In this document: positions 39,475-48,263 of the stretch, piece after piece
Layout: each line of letters starts with the position of its first letter
Numbering within the stretch: the stretch's first letter is position 1
Source of the DNA: Candidatus Sumerlaeota bacterium
GTDB taxonomy: Bacteria > Sumerlaeota > Sumerlaeia > Sumerlaeales > Sumerlaeaceae
Length of the DNA: 64,000 nt
Assembly (NCBI GenBank): GCA_012513815.1
Contig: JAAZBM010000014.1
Coordinates: 1-64,000, forward strand
Direction of reading: 5' to 3'
Position numbers and translations under genes: made by a program
The notes under the pieces: generated by a model
The model's database searches: none
The model's input: the letters and a program-made list of their open reading frames with translations, nothing else
Told to the model about the DNA's origin: nothing

Positions 39475-41076
39475 ATGTCCCATCATATTCATCAGTATGT
39501 AGTTTGTGCAATGGCAGTTTTGTTTTGCTTATGCGCATTCCCTAAAGTCGGATTTTCGGCAGAAGATGTACAAACATCTGAAACAATTGAAAACCTTCCT
39601 CCCATCAAGGGAATCGTTTTTAATGACGCGAACCAGAACGGAGTGTTGGACGAAGGAGAAAAAGGCATTTCCGATGTTCCTGTTTCGGACCAAACGAAAA
39701 TCGTTATGACCGACAAGGACGGGCGTTATGAATTGCCCGGTGCCAAACATGTCACCATCAATGTCAACCTTCCGGCGCAATGGATGGCAAAACCTAATCC
39801 CATAACAGGCGTCCCCGCGTTCTATAAGGACTTCCATACCGAAGACAAAGGGATGTTCAAGAGCACAGGCCCGATTCCAAAATCGGTCGATTTCGCGCTA
39901 ATTGAACGCCCCGACGCAGATTCAAAGAATTTCAAGGCAATCATCATGGGTGACTCACAACTGCCCGAACGTCACTTTGATGCCTATGCGGGCGATATTG
40001 TTGATGAAATCATTGGTATCGACGCAGACTTTGTGAGTATCTTGGGTGATATTTCCAGCGAGAATCTGAAGAGCATGGACAAGATTGCAGCACTGACCTA
40101 TCATGCGAAAAAGCCTCTGTTCGGCGTCATTGGCAATCATGACCGCGATTACAAAGCCACGGAATTTTCTCAAAGCTCTGCCTCATTCAAGCGTGTGTTC
40201 GGCCCGGATTACTATTCGTTCAACCGTGGCGATGTTCACTTCCTTGTGCTTAATACAGTCTTATTCAACGGCAAGGGGTCATCCTATGGCTGGGGATGCG
40301 AGAAGACACAGTTGGATTGGATTCGACAGGATTTGAGCATGGTTCCCAACGATAAACTGATTGTTATGATGATGCATGTTCCACTGATTCATAAACGTGG
40401 TAAAGGCGCTTGCAAAGGTCTGAATGAGATTTTTAAAATGGTCGAAGATCGCCCGTTGCCCACACTTGCATTAGCAGGACACTGGCACACGAGTGGCAAT
40501 TATGTTCTGGATGAGTCAGACGGATGGAAAGGCAAAGCCCCATTCTACCTGTGCATACTGCCTCATGCTTGCGGAAGTTGGTGGAGCGGCCCAACAGACT
40601 ATCGTAATCTGCCCTTATCCGATCAGACGGATGGTGTTCCCAATGGTTGGACTCTCTGGGAATTCAACGGCACACAATACAAATGCGACTTCAAGCCGTC
40701 AACTCACAGTGACACCTTCCAAGCACGAATTTACACCCCCGATATGCGGACAATTCAGTATGGCTACAATGGACTCGCCAATGACGCCATCCTTGTAAAC
40801 GCGTTCTTTACCTATGAAACAGCTAAACTTGAAATGAGCATCGACGATGGCGAGTGGAAAACCATGGAGAAGGAGAATATGCAGGATCCTTTTGCGCTGT
40901 CGTCCTTTAACGGGCCATACGCCAGTACCTCAGCATGGGTACCAGTCGCGACATGCCAGCATATGTGGAAGGGCAACACGGGGAAACTCGAGACAGGCTA
41001 TCATGATGTAAAGATTCGCATCCCGCAAGTGGATGGGCGTGTGATTGAACAAGGCAAAGTTTTCTACCAGTACTAG
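39475..41076 (+). CDS. Secreted calcineurin-like phosphoesterase, copy 1 of 3
   Basis: The 533-residue protein has a signal peptide, then an SdrB-like beta domain (FNDANQNGVLDEGEKGI near residues 50-66). A metallophosphoesterase domain follows with a variant first motif DSQ (for DxH), LGDIS, IGNHD with His222, MMMHVP and AGHWHT, and finally a C-terminal beta domain. This is the three-part layout called MetallophosN/Metallophos/MetallophosC. Likely targets are extracellular phosphoesters such as teichoic-acid-like or nucleotide substrates, but this is unproven. AAGGAG stands 5 bp before the ATG. It is the most diverged of three tandem paralogues. Confidence 0.88.
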   Translation: MSHHIHQYVVCAMAVLFCLCAFPKVGFSAEDVQTSETIENLPPIKGIVFNDANQNGVLDEGEKGISDVPVSDQTKIVMTDKDGRYELPGAKHVTINVNLPAQWMAKPNPITGVPAFYKDFHTEDKGMFKSTGPIPKSVDFALIERPDADSKNFKAIIMGDSQLPERHFDAYAGDIVDEIIGIDADFVSILGDISSENLKSMDKIAALTYHAKKPLFGVIGNHDRDYKATEFSQSSASFKRVFGPDYYSFNRGDVHFLVLNTVLFNGKGSSYGWGCEKTQLDWIRQDLSMVPNDKLIVMMMHVPLIHKRGKGACKGLNEIFKMVEDRPLPTLALAGHWHTSGNYVLDESDGWKGKAPFYLCILPHACGSWWSGPTDYRNLPLSDQTDGVPNGWTLWEFNGTQYKCDFKPSTHSDTFQARIYTPDMRTIQYGYNGLANDAILVNAFFTYETAKLEMSIDDGEWKTMEKENMQDPFALSSFNGPYASTSAWVPVATCQHMWKGNTGKLETGYHDVKIRIPQVDGRVIEQGKVFYQY

Positions 41077-41095
41077 ACGAGAAAGTGAATTCCAA

Positions 41096-42622
41096 ATGAC
41101 CATTATAAGACAACTAACGATTGCAACTTTGGTACTGTGCAGTGCCTGTTGCGCCAACGCCTCTATAACAGGTGTAGTTTTTGAAGACGCAAATGCAAAT
41201 GGCATTAAGGACGAAGGCGAAAAGGGTATTGCCGGAGTCATGGTATCGGATCAAAAAACTGTTGTGCTGAGCGACAAAGAAGGATACTACCAATTGCCGG
41301 ATGCTGATAATGTCATCATTTTCGTCACAACACCGGCAGATTATATGGTATCGCTTGACAAGGATACCGCTGTGCCACAGTTCTACAAACGGATTCACCT
41401 GAAAGACAATGGTCTGTTCAAGGCGAACAAAGCAAAGACAAACGGCAATGATTTCGCTCTGATAAAACGTGATAACACAAGCGACACATTTAAGGTTTGT
41501 TTGCATTCTGACCCGCAAACGGCCTCGGAGAAACACATTGACTATTATCGTGCCGATGTCATAGACGAGATGGCTGGCAAAGATTACGATTTCATGGTTA
41601 CTTTAGGTGACATCAGTAATGAAGCTCTGGATTTATTCCCGAAGATAGCCCGCGCACAAGCATTGGCTGGCATCCCAAACTATGGTGTCATCGGAAACAA
41701 TGATTGTGATTATGATGCGACAACACGTGAGCAGAGTTCAGCGAGTTATCAGAAAACATACGGCCCGGATTATTACTCATTTGACCGTGGCAAAGCACAC
41801 TTTGTGGCATTGAACACTGTCTTTTTCAACAACGACAAGAGTGGATATCGTGAAGGAATCGACGAAGGACAGTTGGCATGGCTGAAAGCTGACTTGGCAA
41901 ATGTTCCCAAAGACAAGATTCTTGTGTTGATGATGCATGTGCCATTCATTCCATTCACTGCAGGTGACGAGTTTGTTAACAAACAAAAGCTTTTCGATTT
42001 GCTGGAAGACCGCGAAGGCCCAATTCTGGCATGGGGCGGTCACTGGCATTTGAACACATCACGTCACATTACGGAGAAAGATGGATGGAAAGGCAAAGCT
42101 GATTTCAACATGGTCATCGTCCCCACAGTTTGTGGTAGTTGGTGGAGCGGCTCATATGACTATCGCGGAGTTCCTGTAACCGACCAGGTGGACGGAACGC
42201 CAAACGGCTACATGGAATGGGCATTTGATGGCAACAAGTACACATGCAAGTTCAAGCCATCCGCGTTGAGCGATGATATGCAAGCAAGAATCTACACTCC
42301 TGAAATGCGTGTGTCCGAGTTAGGCACAACCATGGTTTTGGCAAACTTCTTCATGGCTCCCGAAGATGGCAAAGTGGAGATGGCTTTGGATAAAGAAGAG
42401 TGGGTGCCGATGGAAAAAGCCGAGAATGTTATTGACCCTTATATCATTTCGCTTTATCATGAGCCATACAGCAATGGCCCCGGCTGGCGTATGCCTCTAC
42501 CCTGCCCCCATATGTGGAAGGCAGAGATCCCGGAAAAGCTTAAGGGACTGCATCAGGTTCGCGTTCGTGCAACAATGCCGGATGGAAGAAAATGTATTCA
42601 AGCACGTAGCTTTAAGAAGTAA
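41096..42622 (+). CDS. Secreted calcineurin-like phosphoesterase, copy 2 of 3, altered active site
   Basis: The protein of about 508 residues has the same order: signal peptide, SdrB-like domain (FEDANANGIKDEGEKGI), phosphoesterase domain, C-terminal domain. Motifs are SDPQ, LGDIS, then IGNND in place of IGNHD (Asn202, codon AAT at 41699-41701), MMHVP and GGHWHL. The lost His is the catalytic acid or bridging residue of this superfamily, so activity may be lost or changed. I use the ATG at 41096, where the signal peptide begins; the frame extends 17 codons upstream into copy 1. It lies 19 bp after copy 1. Confidence 0.86.
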   Translation: MTIIRQLTIATLVLCSACCANASITGVVFEDANANGIKDEGEKGIAGVMVSDQKTVVLSDKEGYYQLPDADNVIIFVTTPADYMVSLDKDTAVPQFYKRIHLKDNGLFKANKAKTNGNDFALIKRDNTSDTFKVCLHSDPQTASEKHIDYYRADVIDEMAGKDYDFMVTLGDISNEALDLFPKIARAQALAGIPNYGVIGNNDCDYDATTREQSSASYQKTYGPDYYSFDRGKAHFVALNTVFFNNDKSGYREGIDEGQLAWLKADLANVPKDKILVLMMHVPFIPFTAGDEFVNKQKLFDLLEDREGPILAWGGHWHLNTSRHITEKDGWKGKADFNMVIVPTVCGSWWSGSYDYRGVPVTDQVDGTPNGYMEWAFDGNKYTCKFKPSALSDDMQARIYTPEMRVSELGTTMVLANFFMAPEDGKVEMALDKEEWVPMEKAENVIDPYIISLYHEPYSNGPGWRMPLPCPHMWKAEIPEKLKGLHQVRVRATMPDGRKCIQARSFKK

Positions 42623-42650
42623 CTCATTTTTGAAAAGGATAAATTGAACT

Positions 42651-44180
42651 ATGTTTATGCGCACATCTCTCCTCGCCGCCCTTTGCGTGGTTGCGGGGTA
42701 TTGCAACGCAGGTATCACGGGAACCGTTTTTGACGACGCTAACAAGAACGGAGTGCAAGATGCCGGCGAAAAAGGAATCAGCGGTATTATTGTTTCGGAT
42801 CAAACTGTTATCGTAAAAACAGACAAAGATGGCAAATATGAGTTGCCGGACGCCGACAACGTTACCATTTATGTTACGACTCCCGCTGAGTATATGGTCG
42901 CACTTGACTCCAAAACAGCCGTGCCAAAATTCTACCATAATATTCACATGAAGGACCGTGGTCTGTTCAAGGCAAACGGCGCCAAGAAAGACGGCAACGA
43001 TTTTGCCTTAATCAAGCGTGAGAACACTAGCAAGAAATTCAAAGTCTGTGTACACTCTGACCCACAGATTCCAACGGAACGAGAAATTTATTTTTACCGT
43101 ATGGAAGTGCTGGATTTCATGCCCGGACAAGGCTATGATTTTATGGTCACATTGGGCGATATCTCGGGCGAAGCACTCACGCTCTTCCCGAAAATCGCGC
43201 AGGCGCAAGCACTGGCCGGCATCCCGAACTATGGTGTCATTGGCAATCACGATCGTAACTATGATGCGACAAACATGGAAGAAAGCTCGGCCAGTTACAA
43301 GGAAACATATGGCCCTGACTACTATTCCTTCAATCGCGGCGATGTACACTTCGTTGCTCTCAACACCGTTTTCTTCAATAACAAGAAGGCATGGTATGAG
43401 GATGGCATGGATAAGAAACAACTGGAATGGTTGAAGGCTGATTTGCAGGAAGTGCCCAAGGACAAGACTGTTGTGTTAATGATGCACATTCCGATTGCTC
43501 CTGAATATCCTCGCAATAGTAGCGGCTTCCATGGCAAACAGGAACTGTTCGATATGCTTGCTGATCGCGAGGCATCAATACTGGCTATTGGTGGGCACTG
43601 GCACACAAACAATAGTATAACATACTCGGAAAAAGATGGTTTCAAAGGCAAGCATTCGTTTAGCATGGTCATCGTCCCGACTGTTTGCGGCAGTTGGTGG
43701 TCAGGCCCATTGGATTACCGTGGTATTCCATCTTCTGACCAGTCCGACGGCACCCCAAATGGTTACACAGTTTGGAGCTTTGATGGCACAAAGTATCAAT
43801 GTGATTATAAACCGGCGGCGATCAATGACGAATTCCAAGCTCGTATTTACACACCCGAAATGCGTATTGAAGATATGGCAAGCACCACTGTTTTGGTGAA
43901 CTTCTTCATGGCGCCATCCACCGCAAAAGTGGAGATGAGTGTTGATGGTGGTGATTGGGAAACGATGAAACATGTGGAAATGGTTGACCCGTATGCCCTC
44001 GCCTTGTTCAGTGGTCCCTACAGCACAGGCCCCTCATGGATGGGAACAAAAGGCAAGAGCCTTCACATCTGGCAGGGCACACTGCCCGAGAAGATGAAGC
44101 CCGGTTTGCATCAGGTCAAGGTGAAGACACGCTTGCTCGATGGTCGGGAATGTATCCAATCGCGTAGCTACAATAAATAA
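42651..44180 (+). CDS. Secreted calcineurin-like phosphoesterase, copy 3 of 3
   Basis: This 509-residue protein is the closest relative of copy 2 (both share AQALAGIPNYGVIGN). It has a signal peptide, an SdrB-like domain (FDDANKNGVQDAGEKGI), and phosphoesterase motifs SDPQ, LGDIS, an intact IGNHD with His200, MMHIP and GGHWHT, then a C-terminal domain. AAAAGGA precedes the ATG. The gene begins 28 bp after copy 2 and ends just before a terminator, so the three probably share one transcript and are exported together. Confidence 0.88.
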   Translation: MFMRTSLLAALCVVAGYCNAGITGTVFDDANKNGVQDAGEKGISGIIVSDQTVIVKTDKDGKYELPDADNVTIYVTTPAEYMVALDSKTAVPKFYHNIHMKDRGLFKANGAKKDGNDFALIKRENTSKKFKVCVHSDPQIPTEREIYFYRMEVLDFMPGQGYDFMVTLGDISGEALTLFPKIAQAQALAGIPNYGVIGNHDRNYDATNMEESSASYKETYGPDYYSFNRGDVHFVALNTVFFNNKKAWYEDGMDKKQLEWLKADLQEVPKDKTVVLMMHIPIAPEYPRNSSGFHGKQELFDMLADREASILAIGGHWHTNNSITYSEKDGFKGKHSFSMVIVPTVCGSWWSGPLDYRGIPSSDQSDGTPNGYTVWSFDGTKYQCDYKPAAINDEFQARIYTPEMRIEDMASTTVLVNFFMAPSTAKVEMSVDGGDWETMKHVEMVDPYALALFSGPYSTGPSWMGTKGKSLHIWQGTLPEKMKPGLHQVKVKTRLLDGRECIQSRSYNK

Positions 44181-44202
44181 CCCAGCAAAGAATCAGTACT
44201 AT

Positions 44203-44238
44203 AGCCGGATGAGTCAGTCTTGTCCGGCTTTTACTTTT
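44203..44238 (+). terminator. Terminator of the phosphoesterase operon
   Basis: AGCCGGA/TCCGGCT forms a 7-bp stem followed by TTTACTTTTT. It lies 23 bp past the third phosphoesterase stop and overlaps the end of the convergent radical SAM gene. Confidence 0.8.
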
Positions 44239-45805
44239 TCGACAGATGAGTTTTTACGGACTCACCTATCTGATTGAAGAGGTGTTTTGCTGCACGACGT
44301 ACCCCCCAAGGAATCTTATGCTGAAGCTGTTCTCTTTGTTCGCGGTCACGATATAAATGCCGCATTAACTCCATCGGTGCATTGATGGTATTGTCCGAGT
44401 TGACCGCTGGCAATAATAACGGGAGCAGCTTTGGATCGAAGCCCGGGGCCTCGGCTAGTAGGAACAACATCTCATAGAAGAACGCGACCTTTTCGGGCAC
44501 ATTTGCCTTTTGCAATGGCAACTCACCGATTGGTGCAAACGGATATACCATGAGGCGTTTGATGTTCAGGCGGAATGGCTTAGGCATTTGGCTCAGCAAT
44601 TCCGCAGTCGCCTTATAATCCTCTTCCGTCTCATACTCACAGTGCGTCATAATATCATAAACTATTTCATCATATCCGGCTTCGACAATCTCTTTGCCAA
44701 TGCGGATATACTCATGCATAGGAGTATTCCGGTTATACACTTGTTTGTTCAGGCGATTACTGCCTGTCTGGATGCCAAGAGAAACGCCAACAGCACCGGC
44801 CTTGCGAATTTTCTTCAACATATCAAGGTTGCACGTTGCGGGATGAGCGTAACAGGCAAAAGGGACACCGGGGAACCGTTTGGGATACTTCTCGCAGAAT
44901 TCGTCAATCCATTCTTTACCGATAACAAAAACATCATCAAACATATTGAACCCGGGAAGTGGGAAATGCTTTTTGTAATACTCAAGGTCGTCCAAGAATC
45001 GGTCGACAGATTTACGGCGCAGATACTTTTGTCCGGAATACAGTGACCGTACATTTCCGTGAAGGCAATAGCTACACCCAAACGGACACCCACGAGTCGA
45101 GGTAATGATGGGGAGTTCCATAAGTTCATCATCGGGCAATTCCATCACGGGAATACATTTGTTGTCTTCGATAAGAAAATCGTGTTTGCCATAAAGTGGC
45201 AGAGGTAGAGTATCCAGTTCCTGAATAAGCGGCCTCAGTGGATTGCAGATAACTTCTCCCGTCTCCGGGTTCTTCTTGCAAATATTGGGAATGTCGTTAC
45301 GTGATGGGTCCTGTAAATAATCTAAGAGTGCGCCTTCGCCTTCGCCGACACACACGGCATCTGCGAATTCGAGGCATCCAATAGGGTCAAGAGTCGGGTG
45401 AATGCCGCCCCAAATCTGAAGTATTTCCGGATGTCGTTGGCGAAGTTGCGCAGATACATTTTTGACAAGCGGAACAAAAACAGAGGTAATAGAGAAGCCG
45501 ACGACATCCGGTTTTTCTTCGTCGATTTTCTTCCAAAGAATCGAAAACTCGTCGTCAGTCACTTCATACGGATATGGACAGACGACGGCGTCGAACGGAT
45601 GAACCGCAATCACAGGCATATGCCCCTGTTCGTACATCCATTTTAATTCAGAAAATCGATCATGTGGATGATACTTTGGTCTGAAAATCTTCAGTATGAG
45701 CAAAGTCGCTTCATGACCAGCTTCAATTGCTGCGGCAGCCAAACACCGTGACCCCAAGGCATGTTGATCATAGAATGATAGTAACACCAGTTTCTTTTTG
45801 CTCAT
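44231..45805 (-). CDS. B12-binding-domain radical SAM protein
   Basis: The 524-residue protein has an N-terminal cobalamin-binding-type domain (about residues 1-150, LGSRCLAAAAIEAGHEATLL and WGGIHPTLDP). The radical SAM core has CPFGCSYC with Cys240, Cys244 and Cys247 holding the 4Fe-4S cluster. The class includes methyltransferases and cyclases acting on unreactive carbons in cofactors, lipids or antibiotics; the substrate here is not evident. GGAAAG lies 9 bp before the ATG. No neighbouring gene supplies a pathway, and it is convergent with the phosphoesterases. Confidence 0.9.
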   Translation of the reverse strand: MSKKKLVLLSFYDQHALGSRCLAAAAIEAGHEATLLILKIFRPKYHPHDRFSELKWMYEQGHMPVIAVHPFDAVVCPYPYEVTDDEFSILWKKIDEEKPDVVGFSITSVFVPLVKNVSAQLRQRHPEILQIWGGIHPTLDPIGCLEFADAVCVGEGEGALLDYLQDPSRNDIPNICKKNPETGEVICNPLRPLIQELDTLPLPLYGKHDFLIEDNKCIPVMELPDDELMELPIITSTRGCPFGCSYCLHGNVRSLYSGQKYLRRKSVDRFLDDLEYYKKHFPLPGFNMFDDVFVIGKEWIDEFCEKYPKRFPGVPFACYAHPATCNLDMLKKIRKAGAVGVSLGIQTGSNRLNKQVYNRNTPMHEYIRIGKEIVEAGYDEIVYDIMTHCEYETEEDYKATAELLSQMPKPFRLNIKRLMVYPFAPIGELPLQKANVPEKVAFFYEMLFLLAEAPGFDPKLLPLLLPAVNSDNTINAPMELMRHLYRDREQREQLQHKIPWGVRRAAKHLFNQIGESVKTHLSKK

Positions 45806-45930
45806 TGTGTTATCTTTCCGCGTCGAAAATCAAAAAAAAGAGAGCATTTGTCCAATGTATATAGGAACTGTCTCTTTCGTATCGATTGATAGTTACAAGA
45901 AGAACATTTCTTAATTTTGAAATTAAAAAT

Positions 45931-45958
45931 GCGTGGCAGACTTTTCAGTCTGCCACGC
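45931..45958 (-). terminator. Strong terminator of the 692-residue secreted protein gene
   Basis: A perfect 12-bp stem (GCGTGGCAGACT/AGTCTGCCACGC) with a 4-nt loop is followed on the minus strand by ATTTTTAATTT. It is 30 bp past the stop. Confidence 0.93.
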
Positions 45959-45988
45959 GATGGCACGAAGCCGAGTTATCGAAAAAGG

Positions 45989-48067
45989 TTAGTCTTCGAC
46001 CAAGTCGAATTCGTAAACTTCAACCTTCGACAGGTTCATGTAACCCTTTTCGTTGTCATTACCACTCAATGTATCAATCATTGACACACCGATGATGCCG
46101 ATGTTACGGATATCGCTGACTTGAGCGACACCATAACCAGGTGCGGCATCCCAGAGGCTTTGATCAGCCTGGATTTCACTGTTCATCGGGCTTTGCAGAA
46201 TGACATCGTATGTCTTGGCTGTTGAGCCAGGCATACAGCTGCGGATGTAGAGATCCTTCTTACCAGTTGCACTGTCACCAAATGTATTGGCGGCGTTAAC
46301 TTCGAAGCGCTGTGTCCAATAGAAGTACACAGATCCACGGAATTGGATATCCGGCATATTAGCAGCGGCAACATATGGGTTGTTGGCTGTGAAGCGCAGC
46401 ATGTAGACCTTGTCGCGAGCGACACGGACGACATTTGCGTAATCAGCAGCGGTCCAAGAACCGGATGCCTTAGCAATAATCGGGATTTCAGCAACGAGCA
46501 AGCCAACTGTACCATTCGAGGCACTGGGCTGGAACGAACGGGCGTCAAGAGCGACACCTGTGCTGCTCCAAGTGACCTTTGTCTTAGTCAGGTCTGTTGA
46601 CTGCGTACCAAGCGGGTTGGACGTGTCTTTACCAAGACCTGTGTATGTGATACCACTGTAGTATGTGGCACCATTATTGAATGTTGTGTCAGCATTCTGC
46701 TGTGCTGTTGTATAGCTGGTAGAAGTACCCCAGTTCTTCAAGGCATCACCTGAGAATGTCTTCATGAGCGTGCCATTTGCAGGAGCCAGAGCTTCGGCCG
46801 AATAGGTACCGACCCAGCTTTCTGTCAGATACAGGCTGCCATTCATGAACGGCATATTCTGGTAAAGTTCAACCGCACGCATGAACGCGAAGTCCTGGTT
46901 GGACTGCAAGTTGTTGGCGTAGATGTAGCTAGCATTGAAGGGCTTCATGTCAACACGATATGCTGACGGGTTGGCTGAATCAGTGCTTGGAGCAATCTGT
47001 TTAACAAGTTCGTAGTCCTGAGGACGCATTTGCGTACCGGAAGCAGCAAACTGGTTGATGTTGCCCGGGAAGACTTCCAAGGCATTTGCAATCATGTAGT
47101 TTGTCTGAATCTTGAAGCGGACGTTGGGGATCTGAATAGTCTGTGCAGGCTGTCCTGAGGAGGACTGGCCACCGGCATAAATCCAGTATTTTGCGCGGAC
47201 AATCTTGGTGTTAGCGATTTCTGCTGTAGCACCAATATCAGACCACTTCAGTCTGTTCGCTACGTTATCCACCAAGTCTAACGTCAAGTACCCAAGCTTT
47301 GTCTTTGTGGAATCAAGGTTATTGGTTCCAGTTCTCAACTGAATTGCTTTAGCTGATGAAGAATAAAGCGGATCGGGCATTGCCGTCATACCGATGTTCA
47401 TTGTTGTCTTTGTCCACCACCAATCGGCGGATGTAGAAGATGTACCGGAAATGGTTACACCGTCCATATCGTCAACTCTCCAAATGTCGACATCATACTC
47501 CGGATAGGATGTTTCGTCATAAGCGCCATCGACGGATTTGACGAGAACATCTTTCTTAGCAACACCGGCACCATCGCTTACATAAAAGCGAACGATTTTA
47601 CCGAGAGCGTGCTGAGAAAGCTGTTCCGGGGTAGGAGCATCGCCACTTGCGGGCGAAAGAACAACATCACGGAAGGTGGCGCCTGTGCCAGCTGCGCGAA
47701 TATCTTTGACACCCGGATTATTGGGTGTCTTAGCATTTTCTGCAGCAACAACGGCGGAATCACCAACTGCGATTGGGTCAACACTGTTAATTGTGAACCA
47801 CTGATGTGTGCTATTGTCGGGATCGTTAAATTCCGCAAAAGACCACTTCAGGTCGGCCACGTTTGCAGCTGCACCCTTATAAAGTACTTTTGTATCAAAG
47901 TCGAACGCGTTTGTGAACACAAACATCTTGGGACCGGATGGATCGAAATCCTCCATGTTTCCAATCTGAATGTCCGGCAAAGCCGAAATCACGGGCACTT
48001 TCGCCTCCGCGTTCAGGCCGGCGAAAAGCATTGCGCCGGCAAATAGGCTTGTGAGGAGCCTTTTCAT
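45989..48067 (-). CDS. Large secreted protein of unknown function, probably abundant
   Basis: The 692-residue protein has a clear signal peptide (MKRLLTSLFAGAMLFAGLNA, probable cut after Ala22). The mature part is rich in Ser, Thr, Ala, Asn and Val, predicted mostly beta, nearly free of Cys, and without repeats, transmembrane segments or a C-terminal sorting motif that I can see. I recognise no family. Expression signals are strong: a near-consensus promoter at 48210-48239, a leader of about 135 nt with a hairpin, GGGAGGG before the ATG, and a 12-bp terminator stem. This set suggests a major surface or periplasmic protein such as an S-layer-like protein, but that is inference. Confidence 0.75.
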   Translation of the reverse strand: MKRLLTSLFAGAMLFAGLNAEAKVPVISALPDIQIGNMEDFDPSGPKMFVFTNAFDFDTKVLYKGAAANVADLKWSFAEFNDPDNSTHQWFTINSVDPIAVGDSAVVAAENAKTPNNPGVKDIRAAGTGATFRDVVLSPASGDAPTPEQLSQHALGKIVRFYVSDGAGVAKKDVLVKSVDGAYDETSYPEYDVDIWRVDDMDGVTISGTSSTSADWWWTKTTMNIGMTAMPDPLYSSSAKAIQLRTGTNNLDSTKTKLGYLTLDLVDNVANRLKWSDIGATAEIANTKIVRAKYWIYAGGQSSSGQPAQTIQIPNVRFKIQTNYMIANALEVFPGNINQFAASGTQMRPQDYELVKQIAPSTDSANPSAYRVDMKPFNASYIYANNLQSNQDFAFMRAVELYQNMPFMNGSLYLTESWVGTYSAEALAPANGTLMKTFSGDALKNWGTSTSYTTAQQNADTTFNNGATYYSGITYTGLGKDTSNPLGTQSTDLTKTKVTWSSTGVALDARSFQPSASNGTVGLLVAEIPIIAKASGSWTAADYANVVRVARDKVYMLRFTANNPYVAAANMPDIQFRGSVYFYWTQRFEVNAANTFGDSATGKKDLYIRSCMPGSTAKTYDVILQSPMNSEIQADQSLWDAAPGYGVAQVSDIRNIGIIGVSMIDTLSGNDNEKGYMNLSKVEVYEFDLVED

Positions 48068-48114
48068 TATTTTAAATTATCCCTCCCTTCTCTATAAGAA
48101 AGAGGAGTCTGGGC

Positions 48115-48138
48115 GTCACTGAGTTATCTTACAGTGAC
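48115..48138 (-). promoter_or_regulatory. Hairpin in the leader of the secreted protein mRNA
   Basis: GTCACTG/CAGTGAC forms a perfect 7-bp stem with a 10-nt loop in the 5' leader, about 50 nt upstream of the start codon. A stem near the 5' part of an mRNA often stabilises abundant transcripts. Confidence 0.55.
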
Positions 48139-48209
48139 TTGACTCAAAAACTATAAGGTTCTACGCATAAATACTTGGACAAACCCAAAACTTGTTTTAT
48201 CCTTCTTAT

Positions 48210-48239
48210 GTTATATATCAACTGCCGGGGTAAAGTCAA
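48210..48239 (-). promoter_or_regulatory. Near-consensus promoter of the secreted protein gene
   Basis: On the minus strand TTGACT (48239-48234) is followed by TATATA after 16 bp or TATAAC after 18 bp (48215-48210). It lies within the 196-bp gap between the ABC ATPase stop and the secreted protein start. Confidence 0.7.
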
Positions 48240-48263
48240 GGGAAAAATCATCTTTTGCGTTTT

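Noticed and set aside
41096-42622. Middle phosphoesterase as a pseudogene
   Set aside because: The frame is full length with signal peptide and all other motifs intact; only one catalytic residue differs, so it is treated as a gene with a changed active site.
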